Assembly: GCF_033115175.1 (NCBI RefSeq)
Contig: NW_026909534.1
Location: 62,001 to 126,000 of the forward strand
Length of the DNA stretch: 64,000 bases
Direction of reading: 5' to 3'
DNA from: Lepus europaeus
Taxonomy: Eukaryota; Chordata; Mammalia; Lagomorpha; Leporidae
Shown here: positions 46,979 to 63,400 of the stretch, one piece after another
How the letters are laid out: every line of letters begins with the position of its first letter
Numbering within the stretch: position 1 is the stretch's first letter
Translations under genes and position numbers: made by a program
The notes under the pieces: generated by a model
The model's database searches: none
Seen by the model: only the letters and a program-made list of their open reading frames with translations
Told to the model about the DNA's origin: nothing

Positions 46979-47757
46979 TGAAGCAAGACCCCTACCTTTC
47001 ACCTTACACAAAAATTCACTCAACATGGATTAAAGACTTAAATCTATGACCCGAAACCATCAAATTATTAGAGAGCATTGGAGAAACCCTGCAAGATATA
47101 GGTGCAGGCAAAGACTTCTTGGAAAAGACCCCAGAAGCACAGGCAGTCAAAACCAAAATTAACATTTGGGATTGCATCAAATTGAGAAGTTTCTGTACTT
47201 CAAAAGAAGCAGTCAGGAAAGTGAAGAGGCAACTGACAGAATGGGAAAAAATATTTGCAAACTATACTATAGATAAAAGGTTGATTACCAGAATCTACAA
47301 AGAAATCAAGAAACTCCACAACAACAAAACAAACAACCCACTTAAGAGATGGGCCAAGGACCTTAATAGATTTTTTTCAAAAGAGGAAATCCAAATGGCC
47401 AACAGACACATGAAAAAATGTTCAAGATCACTAGCAATCAGACAAATGCAAATCAACACCACAATGAGGTTTCACCTTACCCCGGTGAGAATGGCTCACA
47501 TTCAGAAATCTCCCAACAACAGATGCTGGTGAGGATGTGGGGAAATAGGGACACTAACCCACTGTTGGTGGGAATGCAAACTGGTTAAGCCACGATGGAA
47601 GTCTGTCTGGAGATTCCTCAGAAACCTGAACATAACCCTACCATGCAACCCAGCCATCCCACTCCTTGTAATTTACCCAAAGGAAATTAAATTGGCAAAC
47701 AAAAAAGCTGTCTGCACCTTAATGTTTATTGCAGCTCAGTTCACAATAGCTAAGACC
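46979..47757 (+). mobile_element. L1 ORF2 C-terminal segment (plus), inverted
   Basis: It encodes the open stretch 47119-47532 ([20 protein letters not shown]...), the C-terminal third of ORF2. Orientation is opposite to 45492-46824, as expected for 5' inversion (twin priming). It ends at ttcacaatagctaagacc. Confidence 0.9.
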
Positions 47758-48460
47758 AGGGAATCTTGACTTGCATGTCAAACTACAGTTATTTATTTAG
47801 ATTAGTCACCATTCCAATGCTTTACTACACAAGCATGTGTAACTTACACAGGACACAGGGGCTCCCAATATTTCTTTGGAGAGTGCTAATAGTGGTAAAA
47901 AATTCAAACTAGAGAAGAAATGGGTTTCATCATATGGTCTATATAAGCAGAAATTTGTGTGAATTTGAAAAGATATTAAGGATTCAAAATTATTTTCCAA
48001 ATACATATTAAATGTTATTTTTTTCAAATACTGATGTCAATTGTTTTTAATAGTAGGTTTTTAATCTATAATCAACAATCTATATGAAAACAAGCACTTA
48101 CAAAATCACAGTCCCAGATGTGCTGAGTAGGAAGGATATATTAGCCAGGTCCCACATCTTTATAGAACTACTTTTCATTAATATTTATAAAGATACAGCT
48201 CTGCATTTCCTCAAGCAACTTTTAACTAAAGCTCAGTAGTTTAATAATTTACCTCTCATCTGTTAATGTTAATTGTATAACATTATGTTAATGTTTGTTG
48301 TAATAGTTATTACAGCTCTAGTCATAAAGTTGCACAAATTTGGGGGCTTCTTGCAATTTTTCTCTGTAATTTTCCCACATGCTTTGTTATTTCTCAACAG
48401 CCACAGATAGAACAGTGATTCTTCTGGAATATGTGTCCTGTTGAAGCAGAATCACTGTAG
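47758..48460. other. AT-rich DNA, nothing recognised
   Basis: No supported feature; the minus ORF 47806-48027 is unremarkable. Confidence 0.5.
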
Positions 48461-48473
48461 AAAAGCTATTTAC

Positions 48474-48767
48474 TGGAGTCTGTACTGTGGCATGGCAGGG
48501 CAATCCTCAGTCTGCTGTGAGTCCTGGCTCCTCTACTTCTGATACAGCTCCTTGCTGATGTTTGGAGAGAGCATCAGAAATGGTCTGAGTTCTTCCATGC
48601 TTGTGAAAGACCCAGCATAAACTCCTGGTTATTGACTTAAGCCTGGCCCAGCCTTGGCCATTGAGGCCATTTGGGAGTGAACAAGTGGATGGAGGACTAC
48701 TCTTCTAGCCTCTGCCCCCCCCCACTCTGTAATTATAACTTTCAAATAAATGAATGAATCTGTAATA
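48474..48767 (+). mobile_element. Old C-family SINE (plus) with TSD
   Basis: Degraded head and body, tail ctttcaaataaatgaatg. Target-site duplication aaaagct(a/g)tttac (48461-48473 and 48768-48780). Confidence 0.9.
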
Positions 48768-48780
48768 AAAAGCTGTTTAC

Positions 48781-49557
48781 CTGCTATATTGTATTCCATT
48801 GTAGGAATAAATCAGTTTCTTACTGAAGGGCTCTGAGATTTCTACATGCACTGTCATAACATCCTTGTAAGTCGTTCTGTGTGTATGTAGGCCAAAGTAC
48901 ATCAGATTTAGAATTCCTGAATGCCAAGTTATAGCTGCAATTTTAATGTTTGTCAAATTAATGCCTAAGCTATATGTATATATCTATAATGTTACTAGCA
49001 ACTTTTGTTCTCATTTCCTAAATTATGATTTTGTTGTTGAGACCAACAGTTGTGACTATCTGAAGGATATCAAATGATACCTTGTTTTAATTTTCAACTC
49101 TTTGATGACTTGATGACTAGTTATATTGCCTTCATAGGTTTTAATTATATAGATACTTCCTCTGTAGCAGAAATAGACTCATATTTTATTAGTTTTTCCA
49201 TAATTTTCTTATTGATATATGGATGTATACTCAAGATATAGATATATCAGAATTTTGTCTATACATATGCACATATATTCTCATAGTTTGTCTTTATATT
49301 TTTAATGCACATAAATTTTAAATTTAACTTTAGGTATATATATATATTTATCAAATTCTACATTTACAATTTTTTGTTTAGATCAGAAATAATCGGTTGA
49401 TCCTGATATCCTATTTTCGCTGATATTTGATTCTTATAATGTTCACATATGCTCTTGCTAATTTTTAAAGATGAGAAGTGAAGCTTTAATTTAAATATTC
49501 TCCTATGAGAAGGCACCAATCCAGTACCATTTTAAAAGCTATTTTGACAAAGGTTTA
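48781..49557. other. AT-rich DNA, nothing recognised
   Basis: Contains TA-rich stretches around 49200-49350 but no feature I can name. Confidence 0.5.
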
Positions 49558-49925
49558 AACAAACGAATTTAAGGGGGAGGGGAGATGGGGTTGTGGATGA
49601 GGGAATGAAGAGAAAGAGGTAGGAAAGAAGGAAGGAAGGAAGGAAGGAAGGAAGGAAGGAAGGAAGGAAGGAAGGAAGGAAGGAAGGAAAGAAAAAGGGA
49701 AGGAAGGAAAGAAAAAAGGAAGGAAGGAAGGAAGGAAGGAAGGAAGGAAGGAAGGAAGGAAGGAAGGAAGGGAAGCTGGATGAGAAGAGAAGCAGAAGAG
49801 AAAGTAGAAGATGAAAAGAAGTGAGAGTTTCTGTCTACTGGTTCATTCTCAAAATGTGGGGCTCAAGCACTTCAGCTATTATTTGCTGCCTTCCCAGGTA
49901 CACTAGCAGAAAGCTCTGATCCAGC
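49558..49925 (-). mobile_element. Degraded C-family SINE (minus) with (GGAA)n
   Basis: The purine-rich end is followed by a remnant body (tctactggttcattctcaaa; tttgctgccttcccaggtac). Most of the middle is a microsatellite. Confidence 0.65.
49626..49770. repeat. (GGAA)n microsatellite, ~145 bp
   Basis: Over 30 GGAA units, interrupted twice by gaaaaagg-type variants near 49688 and 49710. Probably expanded from the SINE purine tract. Confidence 0.97.
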
Positions 49926-50029
49926 ACATTCATAATTAATAGCAGAGGAATCCATTAGTTTAATTGTTTCTGTACTTATATCCCACTGCGTTCTTATAAT
50001 TTTACAAATTTTAAGCTTGCAAAGATGAG

Positions 50030-50420
50030 TTGTCCCAGTTTACAGCATCTTTGACATTCTTGTTCTCCTATCATCTAAAGATTTTTGGAGAATATGAAAG
50101 TTCCATGAGTTACCTTTTGGTGTTTTGATTAAAAGTGTTGAATACAAATGATAATTTGGAGAACAACAGTTTTATTCTGCTCTTAATTTTCAAAATTTAT
50201 TTTTAAATTGAAATTAACATTTATTTTTATCATACATTCATTCCATCTATTGAGAGGATCAAAAAGCTTTTCTTGTTCTATTTGTTAATGTTAATATAGT
50301 TTAGTTATATAAATAGCTGGTATTCTAGTGTTAAATCACTCTTACATTTAAGCACATAATTTATTCATGATCAGCTCAAGTTTAAAAAAAGCCTAAGTTA
50401 TTGGTATCTCATTCGTTTAT
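50030..50420 (-). mobile_element. Possible ancient L1 ORF2 fragment (minus)
   Basis: The segment tctattgagaggatcaaaaa and the following ttgttaatgttaatatagtt align by eye with the L1 ORF2 RT region (compare tctattgagataatcatatg and gttaatgtggtgtatc in the L1 at 20387-27548). Highly diverged. Confidence 0.45.
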
Positions 50421-50499
50421 CAGAGAATAAGTCCTTCCCATTAATCCACCACAATCTCCTTACAACTTACCATCCAATATCAGGTATTGCTAAGCTAGT

Positions 50500-50828
50500 A
50501 GCCTATGTGTTTATAGAACCATAACAAAATATCAAAGACTAGGGGACACCGTACAATTCTAGAGGCTGGAAAGTCAAGGACCAACATGACACCAATTTTG
50601 CTCTTGGTGAGGACTCTGCTCCTGCCTTGCAGATAGCCACACATGCTGTATCCTCACATGTCTCTCCTCCAGGCATGCCTGTCTAGAACTTTTCTTTTTC
50701 TAGTTGAGCTCGCATCATGAAGGGCACATGCTCAAGACAACCTCACCCTAATTTCCTCCCCCACAAATCTATGTCCAAATATCATTATACTGGGAGTTAG
50801 GCTTCAAGACATTAAATTTGGAGAGACA
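50500..50828 (-). mobile_element. MLT1-type MaLR LTR (minus), left part
   Basis: The order ataacaaaatatcaaagact, ttctagaggctggaaagtc, tgtatcctcacatg, ccaaatatcattatactggg and attaaatttggagagacac matches the reverse complement of an MLT1-class ERVL-MaLR LTR as I remember its consensus. Interrupted by an L1; a stub continues at 51210-51243. Confidence 0.7.
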
Positions 50829-50829
50829 C

Positions 50830-51209
50830 TCTTTTTAAAGGAAATATTACTCTTTTTTATTTAGTAAATATAAATTTCCAAAGTACATTTTATGGATTAC
50901 AATGGCTTTCCCCCCATAATTTTCCTCCCACTCACACCCCTCCCATCTCCCACTCCCATTCCATTCACATCAAGATTCATTTTCAATTATCTTTATATAC
51001 AGAAGATTGATTCAGTATATATTAAGTAAAGATTTCATCAGTTTGCACCCACACAGAAACACAAAGTGTAAAAATACTGTTTCAGTACTAGTTATAGCAT
51101 TACTTCACATTGGATAACACATTAAGGACAGATCCCACATAAGTAAGTACACAGTGACTCCTGTTGTTGACTTAACAATTTGACACTCTTGTTTATGGCG
51201 TCAGTAATC
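50830..51209 (-). mobile_element. 5'-truncated L1 3' end (minus) with TSD
   Basis: The 3' UTR carries only one ~160-bp block, the more 5' of the two block types (caattatctttatatacaga). Flanking repeat atttggaga(g/a)aca (50816-50828 and 51210-51222). Confidence 0.9.
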
Positions 51210-51243
51210 ATTTGGAGAAACATTTAGTCCATATCAGGTGGGG
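51210..51243 (-). mobile_element. MLT1-type LTR, right stub
   Basis: Reads ggagaaacatttagtccata, the expected 5' terminus of the MLT1 LTR (minus) after the L1 insertion. Confidence 0.6.
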
Positions 51244-51414
51244 AGAAAGAATTGTTACATTTGGCTCCTCCAGAAGTTATTCTCTGCCACAATAAAACAA
51301 TATTTCTATAAACTAAAACAAGATAAGACCTTGCATTTATGAAGAAAAGTAAGTCTGTGGGTATTTGGATTTTGCAAAAAAAAAAAAAAGCAAGTTGTTG
51401 GGATGTAATGTTTC

Positions 51415-52500
51415 TTTTTCTTATTTCAAATTTTTATTTGTGTGTCATATGAATACCCAAATCTACTTGCTTAGCAAAGTTCAGCAACACTACATTGTCA
51501 TTAACTAGAGTTACCCTATTGTATAACAGATCCTCCTATCCAACTAAACAGTAGTGTGTTTTCACTATCACACCATTTCCCATGTATGAGCCCCAACTAG
51601 CCATTATCGTACTCTGCTTTTGTAACTACACTTTTCTCATTCCATATATTAGTTAGATCATGTAGTGCTGTCTTTCTGTGCCTGGCTATTTAATTAGGCA
51701 TAATATCTGATAGCTTCATTTCTGTTTCTGCAGGGCAGGAAACCACCTCCCCATCAAAGTTGGAAAGCATTCCATCATTTAAATACAAGCGCACCTCAAA
51801 AAGTTCATGGAAAATGGAATTAAAATATGTTTAAGTACAAAGAAATTTACACACACACACACATATGTTCAAAGAGTTTTTAAGAAAAGTCTAGAGAAAT
51901 TACCCATGGTTCAAAAATGTTTGCAGTAAAATAGCTTTTCCTTGATTTGCATTTCAAACAAACATTTTAAGGTACATGTTATCACATTTTCTTTATCCAT
52001 ACATCCACTGATGGACATTTAGGTTGCAATTATAACATGGTTTGTGTAAATAATGCTGCCATGAAAACACAGTGAATCTCTCTCTTTGACATTCTGATTT
52101 CATGTGCTTTGTATATATTCCAGAGATATTGTTGCCACAGTATATGATGGCTCTATTTTTAATGCTTTTGAGTCTTCCATAGTGTTTTCCATAACAGACC
52201 TGTTTTTTTTACATTCTTGCAAGGGAGATACCAGGTTCCCTTTTTCTCCATATTTTAACCAACATTCTCTCTTTTTTTTTGTTTTGAAAATAGCCATTTT
52301 ATCAGGTGTGAGATATCTCCTTGTGGTTTTAATTTGTATTTTCCTAATGACTATTGATGTTACGCACATTTTTATATTTACCTGTTGATCATTTCTATGT
52401 CTTCTTGTGAGAATTGACACTTCATGTCCTTTAATAATTTATTTTATTTCTACTGAGTTGTTCGAGTTCATGGTGTCCTTTTGTATTTTGTTTATAAAAC
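51415..52500 (-). mobile_element. Ancient L1 3' portion (minus)
   Basis: Features typical of old mammalian L1 3' ends: agttagatcatgtagtgctg and tttctgtgcctggctattta at about 51650, ccactgatggacatttaggt at about 52005, and tatcaggtgtgagatatctc at 52300. The minus ORF 52100-52420 resembles the ORF2 C-terminus (IKTTRRYLTPDKMA). An unassigned stretch, about 51780-51990, containing caaaaagttcatggaaaa and a short (AC)n, may be a separate small insertion. Confidence 0.7.
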
Positions 52501-52869
52501 CATTATTTCATTACGAAAATTATAATGTTGAGTCTAAGGAAAACAGAAAAAATAAATCTTGAAATTATTCTTGAATTATTTCCACATCAGTGCATGATTT
52601 TCTTTGGTAAAATTAGAGTCATGTAATTCAGTATCTACCAGTATATTTGCATTGCCAATTTAGTAATTTTTAATTTTCTTTGGTTATGTTTCACTCTTTG
52701 TTTTTTCTCTTTCTGTATTGTCTCCTGAGCATGAGAGAATATATTTATTCTTCTGGTTAATAACATATTTCTTATTTTTAGTCTTTCTTATTTTATTTTC
52801 CAATAAGATAATTATGACTGATATTTCAATGCATTATTAATTGGGGTCATAGTTAATTCATTTTATTAT
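52501..52869. other. AT-rich DNA, nothing recognised
   Basis: No supported feature. Confidence 0.5.
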
Positions 52870-53160
52870 TTTTTTTTATTTTTTCAAAAGGCAGAGAAAC
52901 AGAGAGACACCATGTGCTGCCATCTAGTGTTTCACATCACCAACGACAAGCAATCAGGACTGGACTGGGCCATACTAGGAGCCAAGTGTCCCTCATGAGT
53001 GCCAGTGCCTCAACTACTTTGACCACCACATGTTGCTTTACAAGGAATGCATTATCAGGAAGCTGGAATCAGGAATGGAACCAGGAATCAAATCCAGGCA
53101 CTCTGAAATGGGATATAAGGGTCTGAAGCAGCATCTTAACTGTTGTGTCAAATGCTCACT
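52870..53160 (-). mobile_element. Older-subfamily C SINE (minus)
   Basis: The rc has an internal sequence different from most copies here (gttaagatgctgcttcagac; agcttcctgataatgcattc), with a cttttgaaaaaat tail. It resembles the oldest C-repeat subfamily. Confidence 0.75.
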
Positions 53161-53326
53161 CCATAATTTTTTTTAATAGAAATAAGTACTCTTGTTTTTT
53201 AAAGATATGTAATTTTATTTTTGCTTTTCAATTTTATATGATTGCTATTTATGAAGAATTATTTTCCTAAATGGCATGGGTATTATTACAAAGTTTTGAT
53301 TATGGCTTTAAGAAATATATGTGTTG

Positions 53327-53638
53327 AGGGGCCGGCGTTGTGGTGCAGTGAGTTAATGCCGTGGCTTGAAGTGCCAGCATCCCATATGGGCACCGGTTGG
53401 AAACCTGGCTACTCCACTTCTGATCCAGCTCTCTGCTGTGACTTGGGAAAGCAGTAGAAGATGGCCCAAGTCCTTGGGCCCCTGCACCCACAGAGGAGAT
53501 CTGGAAGAAGCTCCTGCCTCCTTGCTTCATATTGACACAGTTCCAGCCATTGTGGCCAACTGGGGAGTGAACCATTGGATAGAAGACCTCTCTGTCTCTG
53601 TGTAACTCTTTCAAATAAATAAATAATTCCTTAAAAAA
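53327..53638 (+). mobile_element. C-family SINE (plus) with TSD
   Basis: Head ggggccggcgttgtggtgca; the TC tract is short. Target-site duplication (a/g)gaaatatatgtgttg (53311-53326 and 53639-53654). Confidence 0.95.
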
Positions 53639-53900
53639 GGAAATATATGTGTTGCTTGAAGTTTATGTAATTTGAATTCTACAGATTATGCTGAATGGAA
53701 TGTATTAGTTTTGCTATGGAACAGCAACTATTTCTAAAAATGTTTTATACAAATGAAAAATAAAAGACTCCCATAATATTCTAGATTAGGGATTACACAT
53801 GAAAACATGTTACATGTTTTCAGTAAAAAAATACAAAGACATATATATATATAATTATTTAATAATGTACTTCATATATGATAAAAAAAATAGGCATTTT

Positions 53901-54215
53901 GGGCCGGCGCTGTGTTCACTTGGTCAATTGTCCGCCTGCAGCACCGACATTCCATATGGGCACCAGGTTCTAGTCCCAGTTGCTCCTCTTCCAGCCCAGT
54001 TCTCTACTGTGGCCCAGGAGGGTGGTGGAGGATGGCCCAAGTGCTTGTGCCCCTGCACCCTCATGGGAGACCAGGAAGAAGCTCCTTGCTCCTGGCTTTG
54101 GATCATCGGAGTGCTGGCCATGGCAGCCATTTGGGGAGTGAACCAATGGAACGAAGACCTTTCTTTCTCTCTGTCTCTCTCTCTCTGTCTATAACTCTAC
54201 CTGTAAAATAAATAT
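53901..54215 (+). mobile_element. C-family SINE (plus) with TSD
   Basis: Head gggccggcgctgtgttcact. Target-site duplication aaaaaataggca(t/g)tt (53885-53899 and 54216-54230). Confidence 0.95.
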
Positions 54216-54249
54216 AAAAAATAGGCAGTTGTTCAGTCAGGCATATTTT

Positions 54250-54552
54250 CAGTAGGCAGAAGAGGTGAGAATTTGGCCTAGTGGTTAAGACATCACTTAG
54301 AATACCCACCTTCCATATGAGAACATGGTTTCTTGAGTCAGCTCCACTTCTGATTCCAGCTTACTGGTGGTGTGCATTCTAGGAGGTAGCTGGTGATGAC
54401 TCATATGCTTGGATCTCCTCCAACCAAATGGAATCCTTAGTGAATTCTGTGGTCCTGGCTTTGGAATGGCCTAGCCCAGGCCATCAAAGGGGTTTGGCAC
54501 CCTCCCAAAATAGAAAGATAATTTGATAGATAGATAGATAGATAAATAGATA
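54250..54552 (+). mobile_element. Older-subfamily C SINE (plus) with (GATA)n tail
   Basis: Old-type internal sequence (gtggttaagacatcacttag; tgattccagcttactggtgg). The tail has become a GATA microsatellite at about 54524-54552. Confidence 0.75.
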
Positions 54553-54983
54553 GGTTGATTTTCAAAATACATGTATCTATAGTTTTGTATCTTCTCCTGC
54601 ATGTTTTCTATACCTAATTGTCCATAATAAGATTTCTCTGATTATCTGCAAGGATTACTATTTTAAAAATATAATTTGTTGCTGAATAGAAATGTCTGTC
54701 ACTAAAGATTTATGGTTCTTCTGATTTTTATCAAAAAATAAAGAAGATGAGTGAAACATCTTTCAACAATAATCAGAAAACAATGGTAAAGACATCAAAA
54801 TATATTCTTTTGTTTTTTTCTATCTTCATGTTGTGGGATCTGTGAAATTCTTGTTTCAGACTTATCTAACAGCAGGTAAAAATCTGTACTCAGACATACT
54901 TGAAGATCCAAAATTCTATAATCTATAGAGTTTTCTTTATTTTTTTCTGGAAAAAATATATATGCTCTCAAGCTCAATTTTTC

Positions 54984-55297
54984 AAGATTTATTTATTTAT
55001 TTGAAATTCAGAGTTACAGAGAGAGGAGGAGATGCAAAAAGAGAGAGATGTCTTCCATCCACTGGTTAAGTCCCCAGTTGGTTGCAACAGCTAGGTCTGC
55101 ACGTATCCAGGAACCAGGAGCTCCCTTTGCATCTTCTCATGCAGGTATAGGGTCCCAAGGACTTAGGCCATCTTCTACTGCTTTCCCAGGCCATAGCAGA
55201 GAGATGGATCAGAATTGGAGCAGCTGAATTGACACCCATAAGGGATGCCGGCACTGCGGGTGGCAGCTTTATACACTATTCCACAGTGCTGACACCT
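54984..55297 (-). mobile_element. C-family SINE (minus)
   Basis: Tail aagatttatttatttatttg. The head ends cacagtgctgacacc at about 55293. Part of the central body is shortened. Confidence 0.9.
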
Positions 55298-55384
55298 AAC
55301 ATTTTTAACAACAAGATTCGTTCTGTTATTTATGTTGTGTCTGCTTCCTCTCTAAGAATTGGCTTTAAAATTACATCACATTCG

Positions 55385-55713
55385 GGCTGGCACTTTGGTA
55401 TACTGCGTTAAGCCTCTGCCTACTGCTCTGGCATTGCATATAAGCCTCAGGTCTAATCCAAGCTACTCCTTTTCCAATCTGGCTCTCTGCTAAGGTTAGG
55501 GAAGGCAGTAGAAGCTGGCTGAAGTTCTTGGGTCTTTGCACCTGCATAGGAGATCCAGAAGAAGCTCCTGGATCCTGGCTTTAGTTTGGCTCAGCTTTGC
55601 CCATTGTGACCATCTGGGGAGTAAACCAGTGGATGAAAGACATTTCTTTGTGTCTCTCCCCATTTCTCTGTAACTCTATATCTTAAATAAATAAATAAAT
55701 AAAATCTTTAAAA
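55385..55713 (+). mobile_element. C-family SINE (plus)
   Basis: Head gggctggcactttggtatac, diverged body, tail aaataaataaataaataaaa. Confidence 0.9.
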
Positions 55714-56060
55714 AGTTGGTCATGTTGTAGGGGTTCTGATGACCAGAACATGGCCGTACATTGATGAGAAGCATAGAAAACTTAAATATTGAGGTTGAGC
55801 ATATATTATGAATGATTTAAAAATGAAATGAGACATTTACAGTTAAATTTTGTGTTCTAAGAATTGAAACTTTAAAGCCTATGTGTAATAATTCAACATA
55901 TTACATTGTGACAACATATTATATTCTGACAGAGGCATAGTTTTCAGCTTACCTTATTTATGAGAAACATAGCCTAGACAAAAATTTAAAATATTGTTAT
56001 CTATGAATTTGATCGTTTACCAAAGTAAGTTCATAAAATTCACTTGCCTGCATTGATGTG
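55714..56060. other. AT-rich DNA, nothing recognised
   Basis: No supported feature. Confidence 0.5.
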
Positions 56061-58873
<2,813 letters not shown>

Positions 58874-58876
58874 TGA

Positions 58877-60610
<1,734 letters not shown>

Positions 60611-60613
60611 TGA

Positions 60614-61033
<420 letters not shown>

Positions 61034-61036
61034 TAA

Positions 61037-62913
61037 GGAAATGCCAGCACAAAGAAGAAAAAGCTGATAAGTTAATGTATCAAGACATGCTAAAAAAATT
61101 TTAATGAACTTGTCAAACTTTCAGTACATTAATTTTTCTTCCCGATTTGAAGTTAATATCTTAATGAAGTCTAACTTCTATTTTAAAATCTTCTTTTTGG
61201 AATGAATCAGATAGAGTTTAAAGTGAACTCAAAGGTAAAAGTTGATTACTCAAAAGTTCTGAGTAGTCAAAGATAACAAGTTTGCTTAAGTATATTAGTA
61301 TTTCCTAACAGCTAAAATATTGTTTAAACCCATTCTGCAGTGCAGGTAAATGCAAATATGAAATTCTAGGAGATAAGTTTCATTTAGTTCTGTTTTAGTA
61401 AGTATTAATTCCAAATAATGAATCTAAGTGACTGTAACCCAATTATGGCTACAGTCTAGTAACCAAGACAAGTTTTGATTGTGATATAAAAGTGTTTTCC
61501 TTACAAAACTGGATAATACCTAGGGAACAAAGGAAAACAAAAATAAACCCAATATTCATGTAAAAATTTAAAATACTACCATATTTATAAATTTGAAATC
61601 TTAGTGCCTAAGTATATGGAAGGAAATGCATCTGATTCTCCTAAATTAGTGATAAAAGTGCCAGTGTAAAAACCATGCAAGTTACTGAATATAAAACCTG
61701 TTCAAATCATTTGTGTATATTATTTAAAATTTAATTATACTATCAATTAATAATTCCAATTTTAAAGTATTTAAATTGAATCAAAACAAAACAGTTCCTT
61801 TATCTGGATCTTTTAGACTTGATGCACAGTAACTAGAATAATGACTATTGTTTTAATACCCTTAGTTTCCTGCCTTTTATGAGGGTATCACAAAGTTCTA
61901 AAATGTATTTTTTAAGGTTAATCTTTAACTAGTTTAGTTTGCAATTGGTTAGTATATTTGTGTAGTTGTGTTCATTAGTTTACTTCTGTATTTTTTTTTA
62001 AAAAAGAACTCTTAAAAGCTTGGCTTTTTCTGTTTCTCATGACTTACTATCTTTGTATGGAACCCGAGTAATTTATTCATTAACATGAAATGTTGGTATT
62101 ATGTGACTCAGAAGATCTTGGGTTTTAAACATTTCTAGCATGAGTTAAACTAAAATATAATGTACTGATGAAATTTAATTGAAATATCCTTGACTAGAAA
62201 CACTAATGTTTTTTTTTTATTTTTTTATTTTTATTTATTTTTTTTTGACAGGCAGAGTGGACAGTGAGAGAGAGACAGACAGAGAGAAAGGTCTTCCTTT
62301 TGCCGTTGGTTCACCCTCCAATGGCCACCGCGGTAGGCGCGCTGCAGCCGGCGCACCACGCTGTTCCGATGGCAGGAGCCAGGTGCTTCTCCTGGTCTCC
62401 CATAGGGTGCAGGGCCCAAGCAGTTTGGCCATCCTTCACTGCACTCCCTGGCAACAGCAGAGAGCTGGCCTGGAAGAGGGGCAACCGGGACAGGATTGGT
62501 GCCCCGACCGGGACTAGAACCCAGTGTGCCGGCGCTGCAAGATGGAGGATTAGCCTAGTGAGCCGCGGCGCCGGCCGAAACACTAATGTTTTAAAATGTT
62601 GGTGTTTTTCTTGGTTTTAGAAATCCTGGTATTAAAAAAGAGTGTAATCACACCACATAAATTTTCTTTAGATGATGTGCGGAAGAAACTGATTGAGATT
62701 GCAGGAGTAACTGTAGGGAGAAACATTTTGATCACTGATATATGCCTTAGAGCTACCCAGATAAATTACATTGAGGGTAATCAATAAAGTAGATCACCCC
62801 ACCACAGTCCCTACATAGAGAGTGGTTAAGTTTGACATAAGACATGTTGGATGTTATGAAAACAAATATTGTACTGAATTTATTCTCTCCGGAAAAAATA
62901 AATTACTTTGTTG
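61037..62913 (+). other. 3' UTR of the MEIOC retrocopy
   Basis: AT-rich and uninterrupted up to a polyadenylation signal and A-tail, except for one SINE (62213-62576). The 63-codon ORF 62596-62787 lies in this UTR and has no recognised family. Confidence 0.75.
62213..62576 (-). mobile_element. Youngest-type C-family SINE (minus) with TSD
   Basis: Perfect 16-bp duplication gaaacactaatgtttt (62197-62212 and 62577-62592). CpG-rich head retained (gagccgcggcgccggcc, rc), tail T-rich then gacaggcagagtggacagt. The retained CpGs suggest recent insertion. Confidence 0.97.
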
Positions 62914-62945
62914 AAAAAAAAAAAAAAAAAAGAAAGAAATTCTAG

Positions 62946-63080
62946 TGGCCAACAGGCACATGAAAAATGCTCATGATTACTAGCCATCACAGAAATGCAA
63001 AGAAAAACCATAATAAGTTTCACATTACCTCAGTTAAAGTGACTATTATTCACTCAAAAACAAACAAATAATAAAGTTGG
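62946..63080 (+). pseudogene. Old L1 ORF2 (plus), right part
   Basis: Resumes with tggccaacaggcacatgaaa, the expected continuation of 58100, and runs through cagaaatgcaaag and acattacctcagttaaagtg (compare aatggccaacagacacatga at 47395). Confidence 0.85.
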
Positions 63081-63098
63081 TTATCATCCAGGGTGGAG

Positions 63099-63108
63099 CC
63101 AAGATGGC
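63099..63108 (+). promoter_or_regulatory. YY1-like site at L1 5' end
   Basis: ccaagatggc, eight bases from the element's first base. Confidence 0.6.
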
Positions 63109-63263
63109 AGAGGAGTGAGGGCGCACACAACAGTTGGGGAAAAGAAATTTTAACAGGGGTGGAGTTACTGTACCCTTAAGAAGAGACTCAGAGGAAAAAA
63201 CTGTAGAGGAAACTATACCGGATCTGGTGGATGTGACACGGAAGACCTACGAGGAGAGCAAGG

Positions 63264-63400
63264 AGGCCCACTGCTGAGCTGAGCCGCGCTGAGCCCTGCT
63301 GAGCCACACGGAGCTGCGCTGAGCCCTGCTGAGCCGCATAGAGCCACGCTGAGCTGCACCTAGCAGTGCCCAGCTGTGCCGCACCGCGCCGCCCCGACCA
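63264..63400 (+). repeat. GCTGAGCC-type short repeats in L1 5' UTR
   Basis: About a dozen imperfect repeats of (gctgagcc)(gcgct/ctgct/acac) with a GC-rich composition. The corresponding segments of the L1s ending at 18028 and 45328 lack this expansion. Confidence 0.85.

Noticed and set aside
49626-49770. CRISPR-like or satellite array
   Set aside because: Simple tetranucleotide microsatellite with no spacers.
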